A stretch of DNA of 64,000 nt from contig CALDYU010000002.1 in NCBI GenBank assembly GCA_937944485.1, positions 62,001-126,000 on the forward strand, in the 5' to 3' direction. Source of the DNA: an uncultured Flavobacteriaceae bacterium (GTDB taxonomy: Bacteria; Bacteroidota; Bacteroidia; Flavobacteriales; Flavobacteriaceae). Position 1 is the stretch's first letter; each line of letters opens with the position of its first letter. The position numbers and the translations under genes were made by a program. The notes beneath the pieces were generated by a model. It saw only the letters and a program-made list of their open reading frames with translations, had not been told where the DNA came from and ran no database searches. This document shows, piece after piece, positions 18,560 to 26,662 of the stretch.

Positions 18560-18632
18560 TGGAATTAATTTGGCTTGTTACAATATTTGTCCGTTTCGTA
18601 GGAAAAGGTCAAAATCCGTCTTTTTAATTCCA
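18560..18632. repeat. Inverted repeat in the gap between bestrophin and toxin genes
   Basis: TGGAATTAA (18560-18568) and TTAATTCCA (18624-18632) are exact 9-base inverted copies about 55 bp apart in the 156-bp gap. They lack a T-run after either arm and therefore do not look like a terminator. Function unknown. Confidence 0.5.
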
Positions 18633-18660
18633 GCAAGTATGGTTATATTTTACGAACAAT

Positions 18661-18948
18661 TTATAGTATATTTTTCAAATCCCGTTTTCCGACAATCGTC
18701 ATTATTTCAACGGTGTCATCATTAATTCGATAGTATATGATGTCTGACTCACAAACACATCTTCGATATCCGTTTTTTATAAAATCCACCGATTCGAACG
18801 AATATGGTCTTTGCGCAATTATGTCAAAATATTTGAAAAATGAATCAAAATATTTGTCGGCTTGACTCATTCCGAACTTTTTAACTCCGTAATGAGGAAC
18901 TCGTATTAGGTCTTCTTTTGTGGAATTACTTAGTTTGTATTTAGCCAT
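18661..18948 (-). CDS. RelE/ParE-family toxin
   Basis: A 95-residue protein of the RelE/ParE toxin superfamily. The fit rests on the pattern LSNSTKEDLIRVPHYGVKKFG at the start, the Arg-rich stretch GYRRCVCESDIIYYRI and the ending IMTIVGKRDLKNIL, the usual C-terminal beta-strand and helix of ParE. ParE toxins poison DNA gyrase, RelE toxins cleave mRNA; the length and sequence favour ParE. The start overlaps the end of the antitoxin gene by 8 bp, the classical translationally coupled arrangement. Part of a likely mobile two-gene patch. Confidence 0.9.
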   Translation of the reverse strand: MAKYKLSNSTKEDLIRVPHYGVKKFGMSQADKYFDSFFKYFDIIAQRPYSFESVDFIKNGYRRCVCESDIIYYRINDDTVEIMTIVGKRDLKNIL

Positions 18949-19180
18949 TAAGAGTGGCTTTGGACTGCTTTAGTATTTCAAATTTGGTATCATTTGTAAA
19001 CCCACTATTTTCAGACTTTTCCAATTTAGCCCTAATCCAATTAATTTCGATTTCTTGATTTCTTGCTTGTCTAATTAAATCATTCACAAGCTCGCTTTTG
19101 CTTGAGTATTCCTGATTGTCTACTTGCGTCTTTAACCACTCATCATTGGGTCGCGTGAAAGATATGCTTTGTCCAGCCAT
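18941..19180 (-). CDS. ParD-like type II antitoxin (ribbon-helix-helix)
   Basis: A 79-residue protein whose N-terminal 45 residues (MAGQSISFTRPNDEWLKTQV then SKSELVNDLIRQAR) fit a ribbon-helix-helix DNA-binding fold; the remainder (about 46-79) is the charged region that normally wraps the toxin. It precedes and overlaps the ParE-like toxin gene. Such pairs repress their own promoter, here expected in the stretch 19181-19225. Confidence 0.9.
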   Translation of the reverse strand: MAGQSISFTRPNDEWLKTQVDNQEYSSKSELVNDLIRQARNQEIEINWIRAKLEKSENSGFTNDTKFEILKQSKATLNG

Positions 19181-19225
19181 AAGAAATATGTTCTGATGCT
19201 AATTTACACCAAAAACGAACCAAAT

Positions 19226-19414
19226 CTAAATTTTTGTTATATGTTCATTAAGAGACATGATTGACAACGGTTTGGCCTGTCTTTCGGTAGGCAGATTTTT
19301 TCTTCGTCCCTCTAAAAAACAACCCAGACGCTTCGGGGCCAAAGATTTGGCGGACTCAGTAAATACTTTTTTGGAGAGTTCGATGACGTAGAAGCGGTAT
19401 TGGGTTTTAGGCAT
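19226..19414 (-). pseudogene. Remnant of a second GIY-YIG gene
   Basis: From the ATG at 19414 the reading frame begins MPKTQYRFYVIELSKKVFTE, nearly identical to the start of the intact GIY-YIG gene at 17095-17445 (MPKTEYRVYVVELSKKVFTE). Similarity stops after about 20 codons (at about 19351). The remaining 40 codons are unrelated, relatively GC-rich and end at 19226, and the second motif YVG and everything after it are missing. This is the broken 5' end of a duplicated gene, left beside the toxin-antitoxin pair, and may mark where that pair inserted. Confidence 0.7.
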
Positions 19415-19441
19415 GTACTTTAGAATTACATGCAATATAGT

Positions 19442-21103
19442 TTAGTTAGGAACAACTAATACCTCAACTCTTCTGTTTTTAGCCCTATTTTCATCTGAAT
19501 CGTTTTTTACTATAGGTTTAGATTCCCCAAGCCCTTTTTTCTTCCACTTAAATTGATTGCTTGGAATGAACTCTTGAAGTTTAATAACAACACTTTTGGA
19601 GCGGGCAAGCGATAGTTTTTTATTAAAATTGCCATCTCCAACATCATCAGTATGACCTTCCACAATAATATTTCCTTTTTTAAGTACCTTAATGCTTTCT
19701 GCAAGTTCTTTAAGTGCCTCTAACCCTTCGGGCTTCAATTCAGATTTTCCTGTTTCAAACAGCACTTTACTATCTAATTTTAGTCGCATTGCAGCACCTA
19801 TAGCTGCAATGGCATCAACGTCAGCACCCGGCAATGCACTGTACTGCATTAAATCTGTGAGTCTCACGTAATAAAATAAATCTCCAGGTTGTACAAATTC
19901 TGCTATATCCACTTCTGACACACCACCATCAATTTTTCCAACTTTAATCCAAGTGATACCATCTTTAGATATTTCAAGGTTTGTAGGTTCTACTTTGCCA
20001 ATTTCGAAAATATATAAATCAGGGCCGTTAACATCAGTCAGCGCATTATCAGTAAATTGAACAGTAAGTGTTCCTGCTTTACCAATGCTATACTCTCCCG
20101 TTACAGTTTGTGCGCCAAGATCTTCAATTACATCTGGCGTGCCAATAACATTTTGAAGATTACGTACATTTAAATCAGGGTGGTTTGCGCTTATAACTTT
20201 ATCTGCAAAAGATAATTTACCTAAAGGCAAATAGACTGCCGCTCTGACCCGACTGCTAAAAAAAGTCTCTCCGACATCTTCTCCGAAATATAAATCGGGA
20301 TTCATTTTTTTAAATTCTGTAAGGGCAATTTTTTCTTTCTTTGCCATTTTTTTAAGAGTCGTCCCACTAGATTTTATGATGCGCTCCAGTCTAGAAATAT
20401 ATTTAGGACTTCCTATTAGTCTCCCTGATTTATAATTTTCAAATAGGTCAGTCATTTCTTCAATAAATGCCTGAGCTTCTTCTCTACTATGAAGATTAGA
20501 TGCTCTATTTGATAACACCCTCAATTTATAACCTTCATGAATATTAACATATCGATTAAGGTATTTAAAGTCTTTTTCATTTAACTTAGAAACCAGATTA
20601 GTGCCAGATATGGAATCCGCTTTTCGTATTTTCTCTGGTGTGATGTCGCGTTTTAAATCCTCTTGTAATACTAAAATCGCCTCTTCAATTGACACCCCAG
20701 TAGTGGTGTTTTTGTTGGTCAATTGTTCTAAAGTAATGTCGCCTTTAAGCGGAAACTTCTTTTTAGGCTTGCGCTTTTTATTGTTTTTTTCGACTTGCTT
20801 AATGAGTTTTTTAAGGGTGTCTGGATTGTTCAGTTTTTCTTGATAAATCTCTTTTGGAACGCCACTTAGTTGGTACAGCTTTTCAATTTCGGCCTTATCT
20901 GACGATTCCGCAGTGTTTGATTTGGTATCTGAATCTTTGTTAAAGTCATTGATTACATCTTTTATTTGTTCTGCAGCATCAATTGTTTGCTGTGATTTTT
21001 GAGTTTGTCGCGTCTCCGGACTAGTAGATTTGGAGTTTTTTGAATCTTTTTTACACGAACAGAGAACAAAAAGTGCTATCAAAAAAAAGATGATATGTTT
21101 CAT
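19442..21103 (-). CDS. OmpA-domain lipoprotein with central beta-sandwich region
   Basis: A 553-residue lipoprotein (lipobox VLCSC, Cys17) expected in the outer membrane facing the periplasm. The C-terminal 120 residues are an OmpA/MotB-type peptidoglycan-binding domain: LFETGKSELKPEGLEAL, EGHTDDVGDGNFNKKLSLARS and a terminal NRRVEVLV. The middle (about 310-435) is a predicted all-beta segment with a repeated Asp/Gly pattern ending GADVDAIAAI, as in secreted beta-sandwich domains. The N-terminal 270 residues are helical and rich in charged residues. It is the last gene of the six-gene envelope operon and begins 2 bp after the preceding lipoprotein gene. Confidence 0.85.
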   Translation of the reverse strand: MKHIIFFLIALFVLCSCKKDSKNSKSTSPETRQTQKSQQTIDAAEQIKDVINDFNKDSDTKSNTAESSDKAEIEKLYQLSGVPKEIYQEKLNNPDTLKKLIKQVEKNNKKRKPKKKFPLKGDITLEQLTNKNTTTGVSIEEAILVLQEDLKRDITPEKIRKADSISGTNLVSKLNEKDFKYLNRYVNIHEGYKLRVLSNRASNLHSREEAQAFIEEMTDLFENYKSGRLIGSPKYISRLERIIKSSGTTLKKMAKKEKIALTEFKKMNPDLYFGEDVGETFFSSRVRAAVYLPLGKLSFADKVISANHPDLNVRNLQNVIGTPDVIEDLGAQTVTGEYSIGKAGTLTVQFTDNALTDVNGPDLYIFEIGKVEPTNLEISKDGITWIKVGKIDGGVSEVDIAEFVQPGDLFYYVRLTDLMQYSALPGADVDAIAAIGAAMRLKLDSKVLFETGKSELKPEGLEALKELAESIKVLKKGNIIVEGHTDDVGDGNFNKKLSLARSKSVVIKLQEFIPSNQFKWKKKGLGESKPIVKNDSDENRAKNRRVEVLVVPN

Positions 21104-21105
21104 TT

Positions 21106-21678
21106 TTACTGCATGTTTTTAATGATTGTTTGCGCAAAAGCAATCATTTCTTCATTACTAAAAAAACAAGATGTTTTTTTATTGGTCATATACTCTGCCA
21201 TTATAACAAAGGTTATATTTTTAAAACGAACATGTAAATCTTTATGACTTCTACTTAAAGATTTTAAATCTGTGCTATACACATCAAAAAAAGCTTCGTT
21301 ACCAAGATTGGGTATATCGCTGGTTTTACCTTTGGAATACCTACCTTTTTTTAGTCTAAAACTATTTTCTGCAAGCATTGATGAACTTTTGCCTGCGAAC
21401 TGAACTTTTAGACTCTCCACTTGCTTGTTGCCTTTAGTCACGAAATCAAAAATGCAGGGACCATTGATCGACTCAGGGAGTTTCGAATCTGTAAAGCAAA
21501 GTGCAGCATAGTCCCCTTTTTCAAAAAAACTTTCACAATCAAAATCTTCTACTTTTCCTTCCGGTTTTTTTGTCTCCGTTTTTGAGACATTGGTAATTGT
21601 TGTTTCTACTTTTGATGTTTGCTCTTTACAGTTGGTCAATAATGCAATACAGACGAGAATAAGTAAGCGGTTCTTCAT
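21106..21678 (-). CDS. Lipoprotein of unknown function
   Basis: A 190-residue predicted lipoprotein (signal MKNRLLILVCIALLTNC, lipid-modified Cys17). After a Thr/Lys-rich linker (18-42) comes a compact domain (about 45-190) with four cysteines (CESF, ALCF, GPCIF, SCFF) that could form disulfides in the periplasm. I do not recognise the family. Same strand, 20 bp after the preceding lipoprotein gene and 2 bp before the OmpA-domain gene, so part of the operon. Confidence 0.75.
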   Translation of the reverse strand: MKNRLLILVCIALLTNCKEQTSKVETTITNVSKTETKKPEGKVEDFDCESFFEKGDYAALCFTDSKLPESINGPCIFDFVTKGNKQVESLKVQFAGKSSSMLAENSFRLKKGRYSKGKTSDIPNLGNEAFFDVYSTDLKSLSRSHKDLHVRFKNITFVIMAEYMTNKKTSCFFSNEEMIAFAQTIIKNMQ

Positions 21679-21698
21679 AATATGTTTTGTTACGTTGA

Positions 21699-22160
21699 TT
21701 ATTTTTTCAATACCAGTTCTGCCCTATTTACTTTTAGGCTCGAATTTTTAGATGCAACCAGTATACTTTTTATGGTATAATTACCATCTTCCTTAATCTT
21801 AAGTTCAGAATTTTTCCCCATAAAACTCCATTTAGTTGTATTGCCCAATTTTGTTTTTACTTCACCAATGGTAATGTTTTTATGGGTAGGATCAACCTCT
21901 AATTCGGAATCCTTCTTACCATTTTTATACATTTTTATTCTAAATCTTAGATTAACGTCTCCATCATATGCTATATCCATATCAGACCAAAGCGCAATTT
22001 CATCACCTTTTTTTAAATCAAGGCTCACTTCATCAACAATAAAATTTTCTGAGGAACTGACCTTATTAATTTTAAGACGCCCTATTTCTTCTCCGGTTAA
22101 GGCATTGCATCCAATTAATAAAAATGCGAGCGCAAGTGCTGTGTATTTTAGTTTCTTCAT
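21699..22160 (-). CDS. Lipoprotein of unknown function, beta-rich
   Basis: A 153-residue predicted lipoprotein (MKKLKYTALALAFLLIGC, Cys18). The mature part is predicted to be mainly beta strands with alternating polar and hydrophobic residues (for example VSLDLKKGDEIALWSDMDIAYDG), compatible with a small beta-sandwich. No known family is recognised. It starts 1 bp after the stop codon of the DUF4412-type gene. Confidence 0.72.
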   Translation of the reverse strand: MKKLKYTALALAFLLIGCNALTGEEIGRLKINKVSSSENFIVDEVSLDLKKGDEIALWSDMDIAYDGDVNLRFRIKMYKNGKKDSELEVDPTHKNITIGEVKTKLGNTTKWSFMGKNSELKIKEDGNYTIKSILVASKNSSLKVNRAELVLKK

Positions 22161-22161
22161 T

Positions 22162-22968
22162 TTAGTATCCTAATTTTTGGTAATCATTTGAATTTATTTC
22201 AAAATTGCTTGATTTTATAGAAAGGCACTTCATTGTTACCGTATGTGACTTCTTTTTTTCTGTTAAGGTCATTTCCATTTCCATTGCCCACCCATCAACA
22301 TCATTTAGCCATTTGTTTGTACTAGTTTTATTTTTTTTGCCACTGGGTAAGGTATTCGGAAAACGCGCATCAACATCTTTGGTTGCCCAAATATAAGCGA
22401 CCATGTCTTCACCTGTTACCTTGTATTCTTTACAGTTGTAACCTAATATTGTTTTCGAATTTCCAGTAGCTTTAATATCGTATTCTGGCACCACACTTTC
22501 TTTTTCATCAACTTTAAATGAAACTCCAATTTGCATCTTTTGCCCTTGATTTTCCATAAAAGTGAACATGCTTTCAAGCGCAGTATCATAAACCATAAAA
22601 AAATCGTCTTCAACTCTTTCATCTTTTATGCTCATACCAAAATAGTTGTTATGATTTGGCAGAAAGTATGTTACAGTCATTTCATCTTTACCAGATTTAA
22701 TATACATTTCTGATTCATATTTGAATGTATACTTTTCTGTTGCATCAACTTTTGATGCCCTTGGTATTTTGGTTTTAGAGCTTCTTTTTTTGTTGAAAGT
22801 AGAATCGAAAACCTTTTCGGTTTCTTTTTGGGTTTTTTGTTCAGCCTTTCGTTCAACCGTTCTTTCTGCTGCTTTGGTAACTTTTTCACCTAATTTTTTG
22901 AAAAATTGTGCATTTGATGGAATGGTAAAACAGCATATAAATACTGATAATAGGGTAATTTTTTTCAT
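22162..22968 (-). CDS. DUF4412-type exported protein
   Basis: A 268-residue exported protein: signal peptide (MKKITLLSVFICCFTIPSNAQ), then a charged, possibly coiled-coil helix (about 24-60, Lys/Glu-rich with VTKAAERTVERKAEQKTQKETEKV), then a beta-rich DUF4412-like domain (about 75-265). The ATG at 22968 is preferred over an in-frame start at 23040, because only the later start puts the signal peptide at the N-terminus. DUF4412 resembles outer-membrane lipoprotein-sorting type folds, function unknown. Member of the six-gene envelope operon. Confidence 0.78.
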   Translation of the reverse strand: MKKITLLSVFICCFTIPSNAQFFKKLGEKVTKAAERTVERKAEQKTQKETEKVFDSTFNKKRSSKTKIPRASKVDATEKYTFKYESEMYIKSGKDEMTVTYFLPNHNNYFGMSIKDERVEDDFFMVYDTALESMFTFMENQGQKMQIGVSFKVDEKESVVPEYDIKATGNSKTILGYNCKEYKVTGEDMVAYIWATKDVDARFPNTLPSGKKNKTSTNKWLNDVDGWAMEMEMTLTEKKKSHTVTMKCLSIKSSNFEINSNDYQKLGY

Positions 22969-23027
22969 CTGTTTATATCTGTAGTTTAAAAATTGTTTTT
23001 TAGCATCAATAAAATGATTTTTCTTCG

Positions 23028-23381
23028 TTAAGAAGAACAATCTCTGTTCTCAGCTTCTAATCGTATTTCTTCAGCTGCTTCCGCGAATCCTTCACGAGTG
23101 TCTTCTGGAAGACAGTTTTTATACTCTTCAAAGACATTTGCAAACTCGAAAGAGGCATTTACTAAATTTGTGCAGTTTTCAAAAGAAGGGTCTGAAGCAT
23201 AAGCTTGCGATGCTTCATTAAGTTCGGTTTGTGCTTCTGCATAAGCCTCGGCCCAACCAACGGTTGCACAGCTTTCATTTTCATCTGATTCAGAACTGTT
23301 ACAGCTTGTAAGCAGTAGGAAACAGAGAGTGACTAGGGAAAATTTTAGAATTATTTTCTTTTGATTTTTTAATTTGTTCAT
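23028..23381 (-). CDS. Small lipoprotein
   Basis: A 117-residue predicted lipoprotein (signal ends LLLTSC, Cys at about 27). The mature region is acidic and helical with Ala-rich repeats (EAYAEAQTELNEASQAYASD) and four cysteines. No family recognised. It is second in the operon, 26 bp after the caspase-like gene. Confidence 0.72.
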   Translation of the reverse strand: MNKLKNQKKIILKFSLVTLCFLLLTSCNSSESDENESCATVGWAEAYAEAQTELNEASQAYASDPSFENCTNLVNASFEFANVFEEYKNCLPEDTREGFAEAAEEIRLEAENRDCSS

Positions 23382-23407
23382 TCTATTATTTTAAATTATG
23401 TATTAGG

Positions 23408-24907
23408 CTATTTTGACCACTTGCCGACATTAGTAATACTATTTTTACCACTAGAACTGCTTGAAAATGAGAAGGCAGCTGAGCCTTTACCAAGTACATT
23501 ATTATCAACATCGAATGCTGTAAAGGCAAAGGTGTCAATTCGTGGATAAACCCCATCTGGTGCATTTAACCCGGTATACTCCCAAGTATCGTCACTAACT
23601 TTTTCCATTACAAATCCGGTTTGATTGGTAGTATCAATATCAAAAGTGATGCTGTCTACTTTGTCTATAAAATTTGGTTCGATGACTACCTTGAAAATAA
23701 CTTCAGTATCCTCAGGTCCGGAGTTAGGCGTTATTGTTGCGGTACCAACTTTATCTTCTGGAAATACTAAATAGAATGGATCTTCTATTTGTTTTTCTGC
23801 AGTAAAAAGTTTTCTATTGAGAATTGTACGCTTAAATAGATTTGCTATTTTTCTTTTTAATCGAGTTTCTACGGCAATAATATTTGGATCATCAATAACA
23901 TTTTGATAGACCGTATTAAAATTTTCTCCTGAAGTGAAATCACCAGTTGCTTTTTCAGCTATTGCATTAGCCAGTGATATTGCAATTAGATTGGAGTAAC
24001 CGTTTATACCAGCAGTATTTAAGTCATGGAAAGTGGTAACGAAAGAATTATTTCCTGAATTGACAGCTGTGCTCTCACAAGCGTTTAAATACACCCATGC
24101 ATTATTAAAAGTGCCAGAGGTGGTAATTCTAAACCATTCAGGAGAAACCGCAAAATTAGCATTCTCTAGGTCAGTACCCATCAAGGCAATCGTATTTTTC
24201 TCTTCGTCGGTTAGCTTATTCCATTCCTTAAGTTTGTTTTCTTCTGTATCAGGAGCAATTGATAGTATTGGAGCTTTTTCATCTTTTTTAAAAAGTTTTG
24301 CATCCCTTGAACCATGACTACTAATGAACACAATATCAAATTGAGATATAAAATCGCCTCTAACTTTATCTAGGGTTACTTCTTGATTTTCATATATGGT
24401 TGTTTGGTAACCTGCATTTTCAAGCATGGTAGATAAGAAATCTAATTCTTCTTTAAATTCCTTTTGAAAAGGTGCCAGAATAATCGCTTTACCGCTACCA
24501 TTAGGCTTTACTGGAGGTTTTATAGAGCTATAGTCGTTTTTTTTGCCAGAATCAGAATCACTATCTATGTCAAATCGATTATCAGCCTTGTTAAATACAA
24601 GTAAATTAATACTTTCATTAGTATCTGTTTGTACAAGAACAACAGATCCAGTAGTATTTACTTCGACAGAAGTTACACCCTGAATTTTACCTATATCACT
24701 AATTATTTTGTCAAAATCGATTTGTTGCTCATCTGTTATTGCTTTATCAATTTGCGAAGAGATTATTTCTTTTCCGCCCTTTAATATTTTTGCGACCACT
24801 TCGGAAAAGAGTAAATCATTTTGATTTTCAGTTTTCGTTTTATCTTTTGAACAGTTTATTAGTATTAGACTGAATAGTACCGCAACGATTAACTTTATTG
24901 TTTTCAT
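23408..24907 (-). CDS. Caspase/CHAT-like (clan CD) lipoprotein, putative cysteine peptidase
   Basis: A 499-residue lipoprotein (lipobox LILINC, Cys19). Its central region (about 138-345) shows the clan CD hallmarks: a hydrophobic strand followed by His-Gly (IVFISSHGSRD, His198) and a second hydrophobic strand followed by Ala-Cys (WVYLNACEST, Cys277), the catalytic pair of caspases, gingipains, clostripain and CHAT domains. Spacing and the LNACES motif look most like CHAT. The first 125 residues are helical and contain an acidic low-complexity stretch (DIDSDSDSGKK, 113-123). The last 110 residues form a beta-sandwich with an Ig-like look. First gene of the envelope operon and divergent from nothing: it lies 120 bp downstream of a regulator gene on the same strand. 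Activity has not been shown for such envelope proteins, as far as I know. Confidence 0.72.
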   Translation of the reverse strand: MKTIKLIVAVLFSLILINCSKDKTKTENQNDLLFSEVVAKILKGGKEIISSQIDKAITDEQQIDFDKIISDIGKIQGVTSVEVNTTGSVVLVQTDTNESINLLVFNKADNRFDIDSDSDSGKKNDYSSIKPPVKPNGSGKAIILAPFQKEFKEELDFLSTMLENAGYQTTIYENQEVTLDKVRGDFISQFDIVFISSHGSRDAKLFKKDEKAPILSIAPDTEENKLKEWNKLTDEEKNTIALMGTDLENANFAVSPEWFRITTSGTFNNAWVYLNACESTAVNSGNNSFVTTFHDLNTAGINGYSNLIAISLANAIAEKATGDFTSGENFNTVYQNVIDDPNIIAVETRLKRKIANLFKRTILNRKLFTAEKQIEDPFYLVFPEDKVGTATITPNSGPEDTEVIFKVVIEPNFIDKVDSITFDIDTTNQTGFVMEKVSDDTWEYTGLNAPDGVYPRIDTFAFTAFDVDNNVLGKGSAAFSFSSSSSGKNSITNVGKWSK

Positions 24908-24926
24908 AGCATTTGTATTTTGAATA

Positions 24927-24934
24927 CAAAGCTA
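24927..24934 (-). promoter_or_regulatory. Possible -7 promoter element of the envelope operon
   Basis: Read on the - strand, TAGCTTTG fits TAnnTTTG and lies 20 bp before the first ATG. No TTTG/TTG is present 19-20 bp further upstream, so the promoter may depend on an activator. Confidence 0.45.
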
Positions 24935-24989
24935 TACAAGAGAAGTACCAAGATTGGTTTTTGTCAAGATATAATTGAAGAAATGTCGA

Positions 24990-25007
24990 GTCATTTCGCG
25001 AATTGAC
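24990..25007. promoter_or_regulatory. Near-perfect 18-bp palindrome, candidate operator
   Basis: GTCATTTCGCGAATTGAC is self-complementary except for one symmetric pair (T/T at positions 5 and 14). It lies 83 bp upstream of the first start codon of the envelope operon and about 60 bp upstream of the putative -7 box, in the only intergenic space between the operon and its likely regulator gene. Confidence 0.6.
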
Positions 25008-25027
25008 ACTTACTAAATAATTGAATA

Positions 25028-26473
25028 TCAGTTATTTAATTTAGATATAATTTTAAAGGGAGTTTCGCTGTATTTAGCGAAGAAGGCACGTTCAAAACTC
25101 TTTTTAGAACCAAAACCAGATTCCTTAGCGATTTCTTCAATTTTGTAGTTTCGAAATCTACTTTCATTTTGAAGTCGGTTATAAGCAAATTCTACACGGA
25201 GATCATTGATAAAAACAGAGAACGATTTTTTATACTTTTCGTTGATGAACTGGCTTAAATAGCGCTCTGATTTTATTTTACTGTCTTCACAAAAAGACTT
25301 TCTTGTAATGTTAGGTTTTAAAAATAATTGTTTTGAGGTAAGTTCATTAATTGCAACATTCATTTTTGCTATTTCATCAGTGCTAATTGAAATCTTCTTA
25401 CCAGGTATCTTTTTTACATTTTTACGTTTTACCAAAAGGAAAGTGGCAATTGAAAGAAGAAATATAAGTAGTCCGCAAAATATAATATTGCGCCACATAT
25501 TTTTGGTTTCGGCTTTCTTCAACTCTCTTATTCTTTCTACATTGTATAGGTCTCTATATTTTTCAACTGAGAAACTCAATGAATCGTTTACGGCTTCATT
25601 ATAAATTTTATGGTAAGCGTTAGCTTTTTCTTGATCTCCTAGAAGTTCATAAACATTGATTAGTTTTTGGGCAGATACCTTGATTTGCTCAGGGTCTTTA
25701 GTTTCCACAGTAAGTTTTAAAAATTCATCAAAATATTTGGTTGCTTCAATGAGGGAGTCCTGTTTTATTAAACAATCGCCAATCATTGAATAGGCGTAAC
25801 TCTTGCTTTGCAGAAAACTGGTTGTGTCTTGTACTATTTCAAAATTTAGCTCTTTACAGCGCTTATAATTGCCACTAAAAAAGCTGTACTGCATGTCAAC
25901 ATGCTTTGTGAGTTGGACATCTAAATTTAAATTACTTGTAATTTTATATGCTTCAGTCAAAGATTGACCAGAATTTAGAGAGTCATTCTTTCCTAGGTAT
26001 AAATCAGATAGAAGGAGATGGGCTTTTACCGTTAGCGAAGGATTTTCACTGTCTTTAACGGCTAAATCAAAATACTCAATTGATTTGTCAAAATCTTTAA
26101 CCGCTGAGTAAATAACCCCTATCATGAAATTGAATTTAGCCCGTTGTTCTTTGTCTTTGACCGTATCTAATGAATTTAATGCTTCCTTTAATGCCTCGTC
26201 ATAGGAGGATTGCATGAAGTATATTTTCACCAATTCATAGCTTAACTGGCTTTTAACTTCACTAGTAATGCTTCCTTTTAGTTGACTGTTAATAAAGGTT
26301 TTGGCAGAATCTAATTTGGCTTGTGATATATAGTAATTGATTTTTTGCTGAATAGAATCTTGACTAAAAAGACAATTTGAAATAAATACAAATATTAGGA
26401 GGAACTTACGATTGGATATGTTTCGTAACAAGTTACCCTGATTGATTGCTGATATTTTAAAAGGTCGCGGCAT
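25028..26473 (-). CDS. Membrane-bound TPR-AraC family transcriptional regulator
   Basis: A 481-residue protein combining a signal/membrane-entry segment (about 22-38), a long helical region with tetratricopeptide-like repeats (about 40-310) predicted to be periplasmic, one transmembrane helix (about 330-350, WRNIIFCGLLIFLLSIATFLLV) and a C-terminal AraC-type DNA-binding domain (about 385-480) with the second helix-turn-helix visible in RNYKIEEIAKESGFGSKKSFERAFFAKYSETP. The layout suits a one-component sensor that reads an envelope signal and binds DNA. The gene precedes the caspase/CHAT-like operon by 120 bp on the same strand, so that operon is the natural candidate target (inference). Confidence 0.88.
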   Translation of the reverse strand: MPRPFKISAINQGNLLRNISNRKFLLIFVFISNCLFSQDSIQQKINYYISQAKLDSAKTFINSQLKGSITSEVKSQLSYELVKIYFMQSSYDEALKEALNSLDTVKDKEQRAKFNFMIGVIYSAVKDFDKSIEYFDLAVKDSENPSLTVKAHLLLSDLYLGKNDSLNSGQSLTEAYKITSNLNLDVQLTKHVDMQYSFFSGNYKRCKELNFEIVQDTTSFLQSKSYAYSMIGDCLIKQDSLIEATKYFDEFLKLTVETKDPEQIKVSAQKLINVYELLGDQEKANAYHKIYNEAVNDSLSFSVEKYRDLYNVERIRELKKAETKNMWRNIIFCGLLIFLLSIATFLLVKRKNVKKIPGKKISISTDEIAKMNVAINELTSKQLFLKPNITRKSFCEDSKIKSERYLSQFINEKYKKSFSVFINDLRVEFAYNRLQNESRFRNYKIEEIAKESGFGSKKSFERAFFAKYSETPFKIISKLNN

Positions 26474-26662
26474 TTTTAATAATTTACATCGGTGTACTAT
26501 GCTATTTATAATCTTCTCTTGTTCATTGTGAAGGTGTATCGATTATAAATACATCAGTTAATTCCTGAATAGCTTCTTTAGTCGACTTTCATTGATTTCA
26601 GAATATATGTTTTATCTTTAATAAGCGTTGCAATTTATAAGTATTTTTCATTTGCTGATTTA

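Noticed and set aside
19181-19225. attC-like site of an integron near the toxin-antitoxin pair
   Set aside because: Some stretches resemble core sites loosely (CATATAACAA), but I cannot find a paired R-L arrangement, so no integron claim is made.
23041-23381. Extended start of the DUF4412-type gene
   Set aside because: A longer frame begins with residues that would bury the signal peptide; the ATG at 22968 puts it first.
24127-24190. Second catalytic site in the caspase-like protein
   Set aside because: Other His and Cys residues do not follow hydrophobic strands; only His198 and Cys277 have the clan CD setting.
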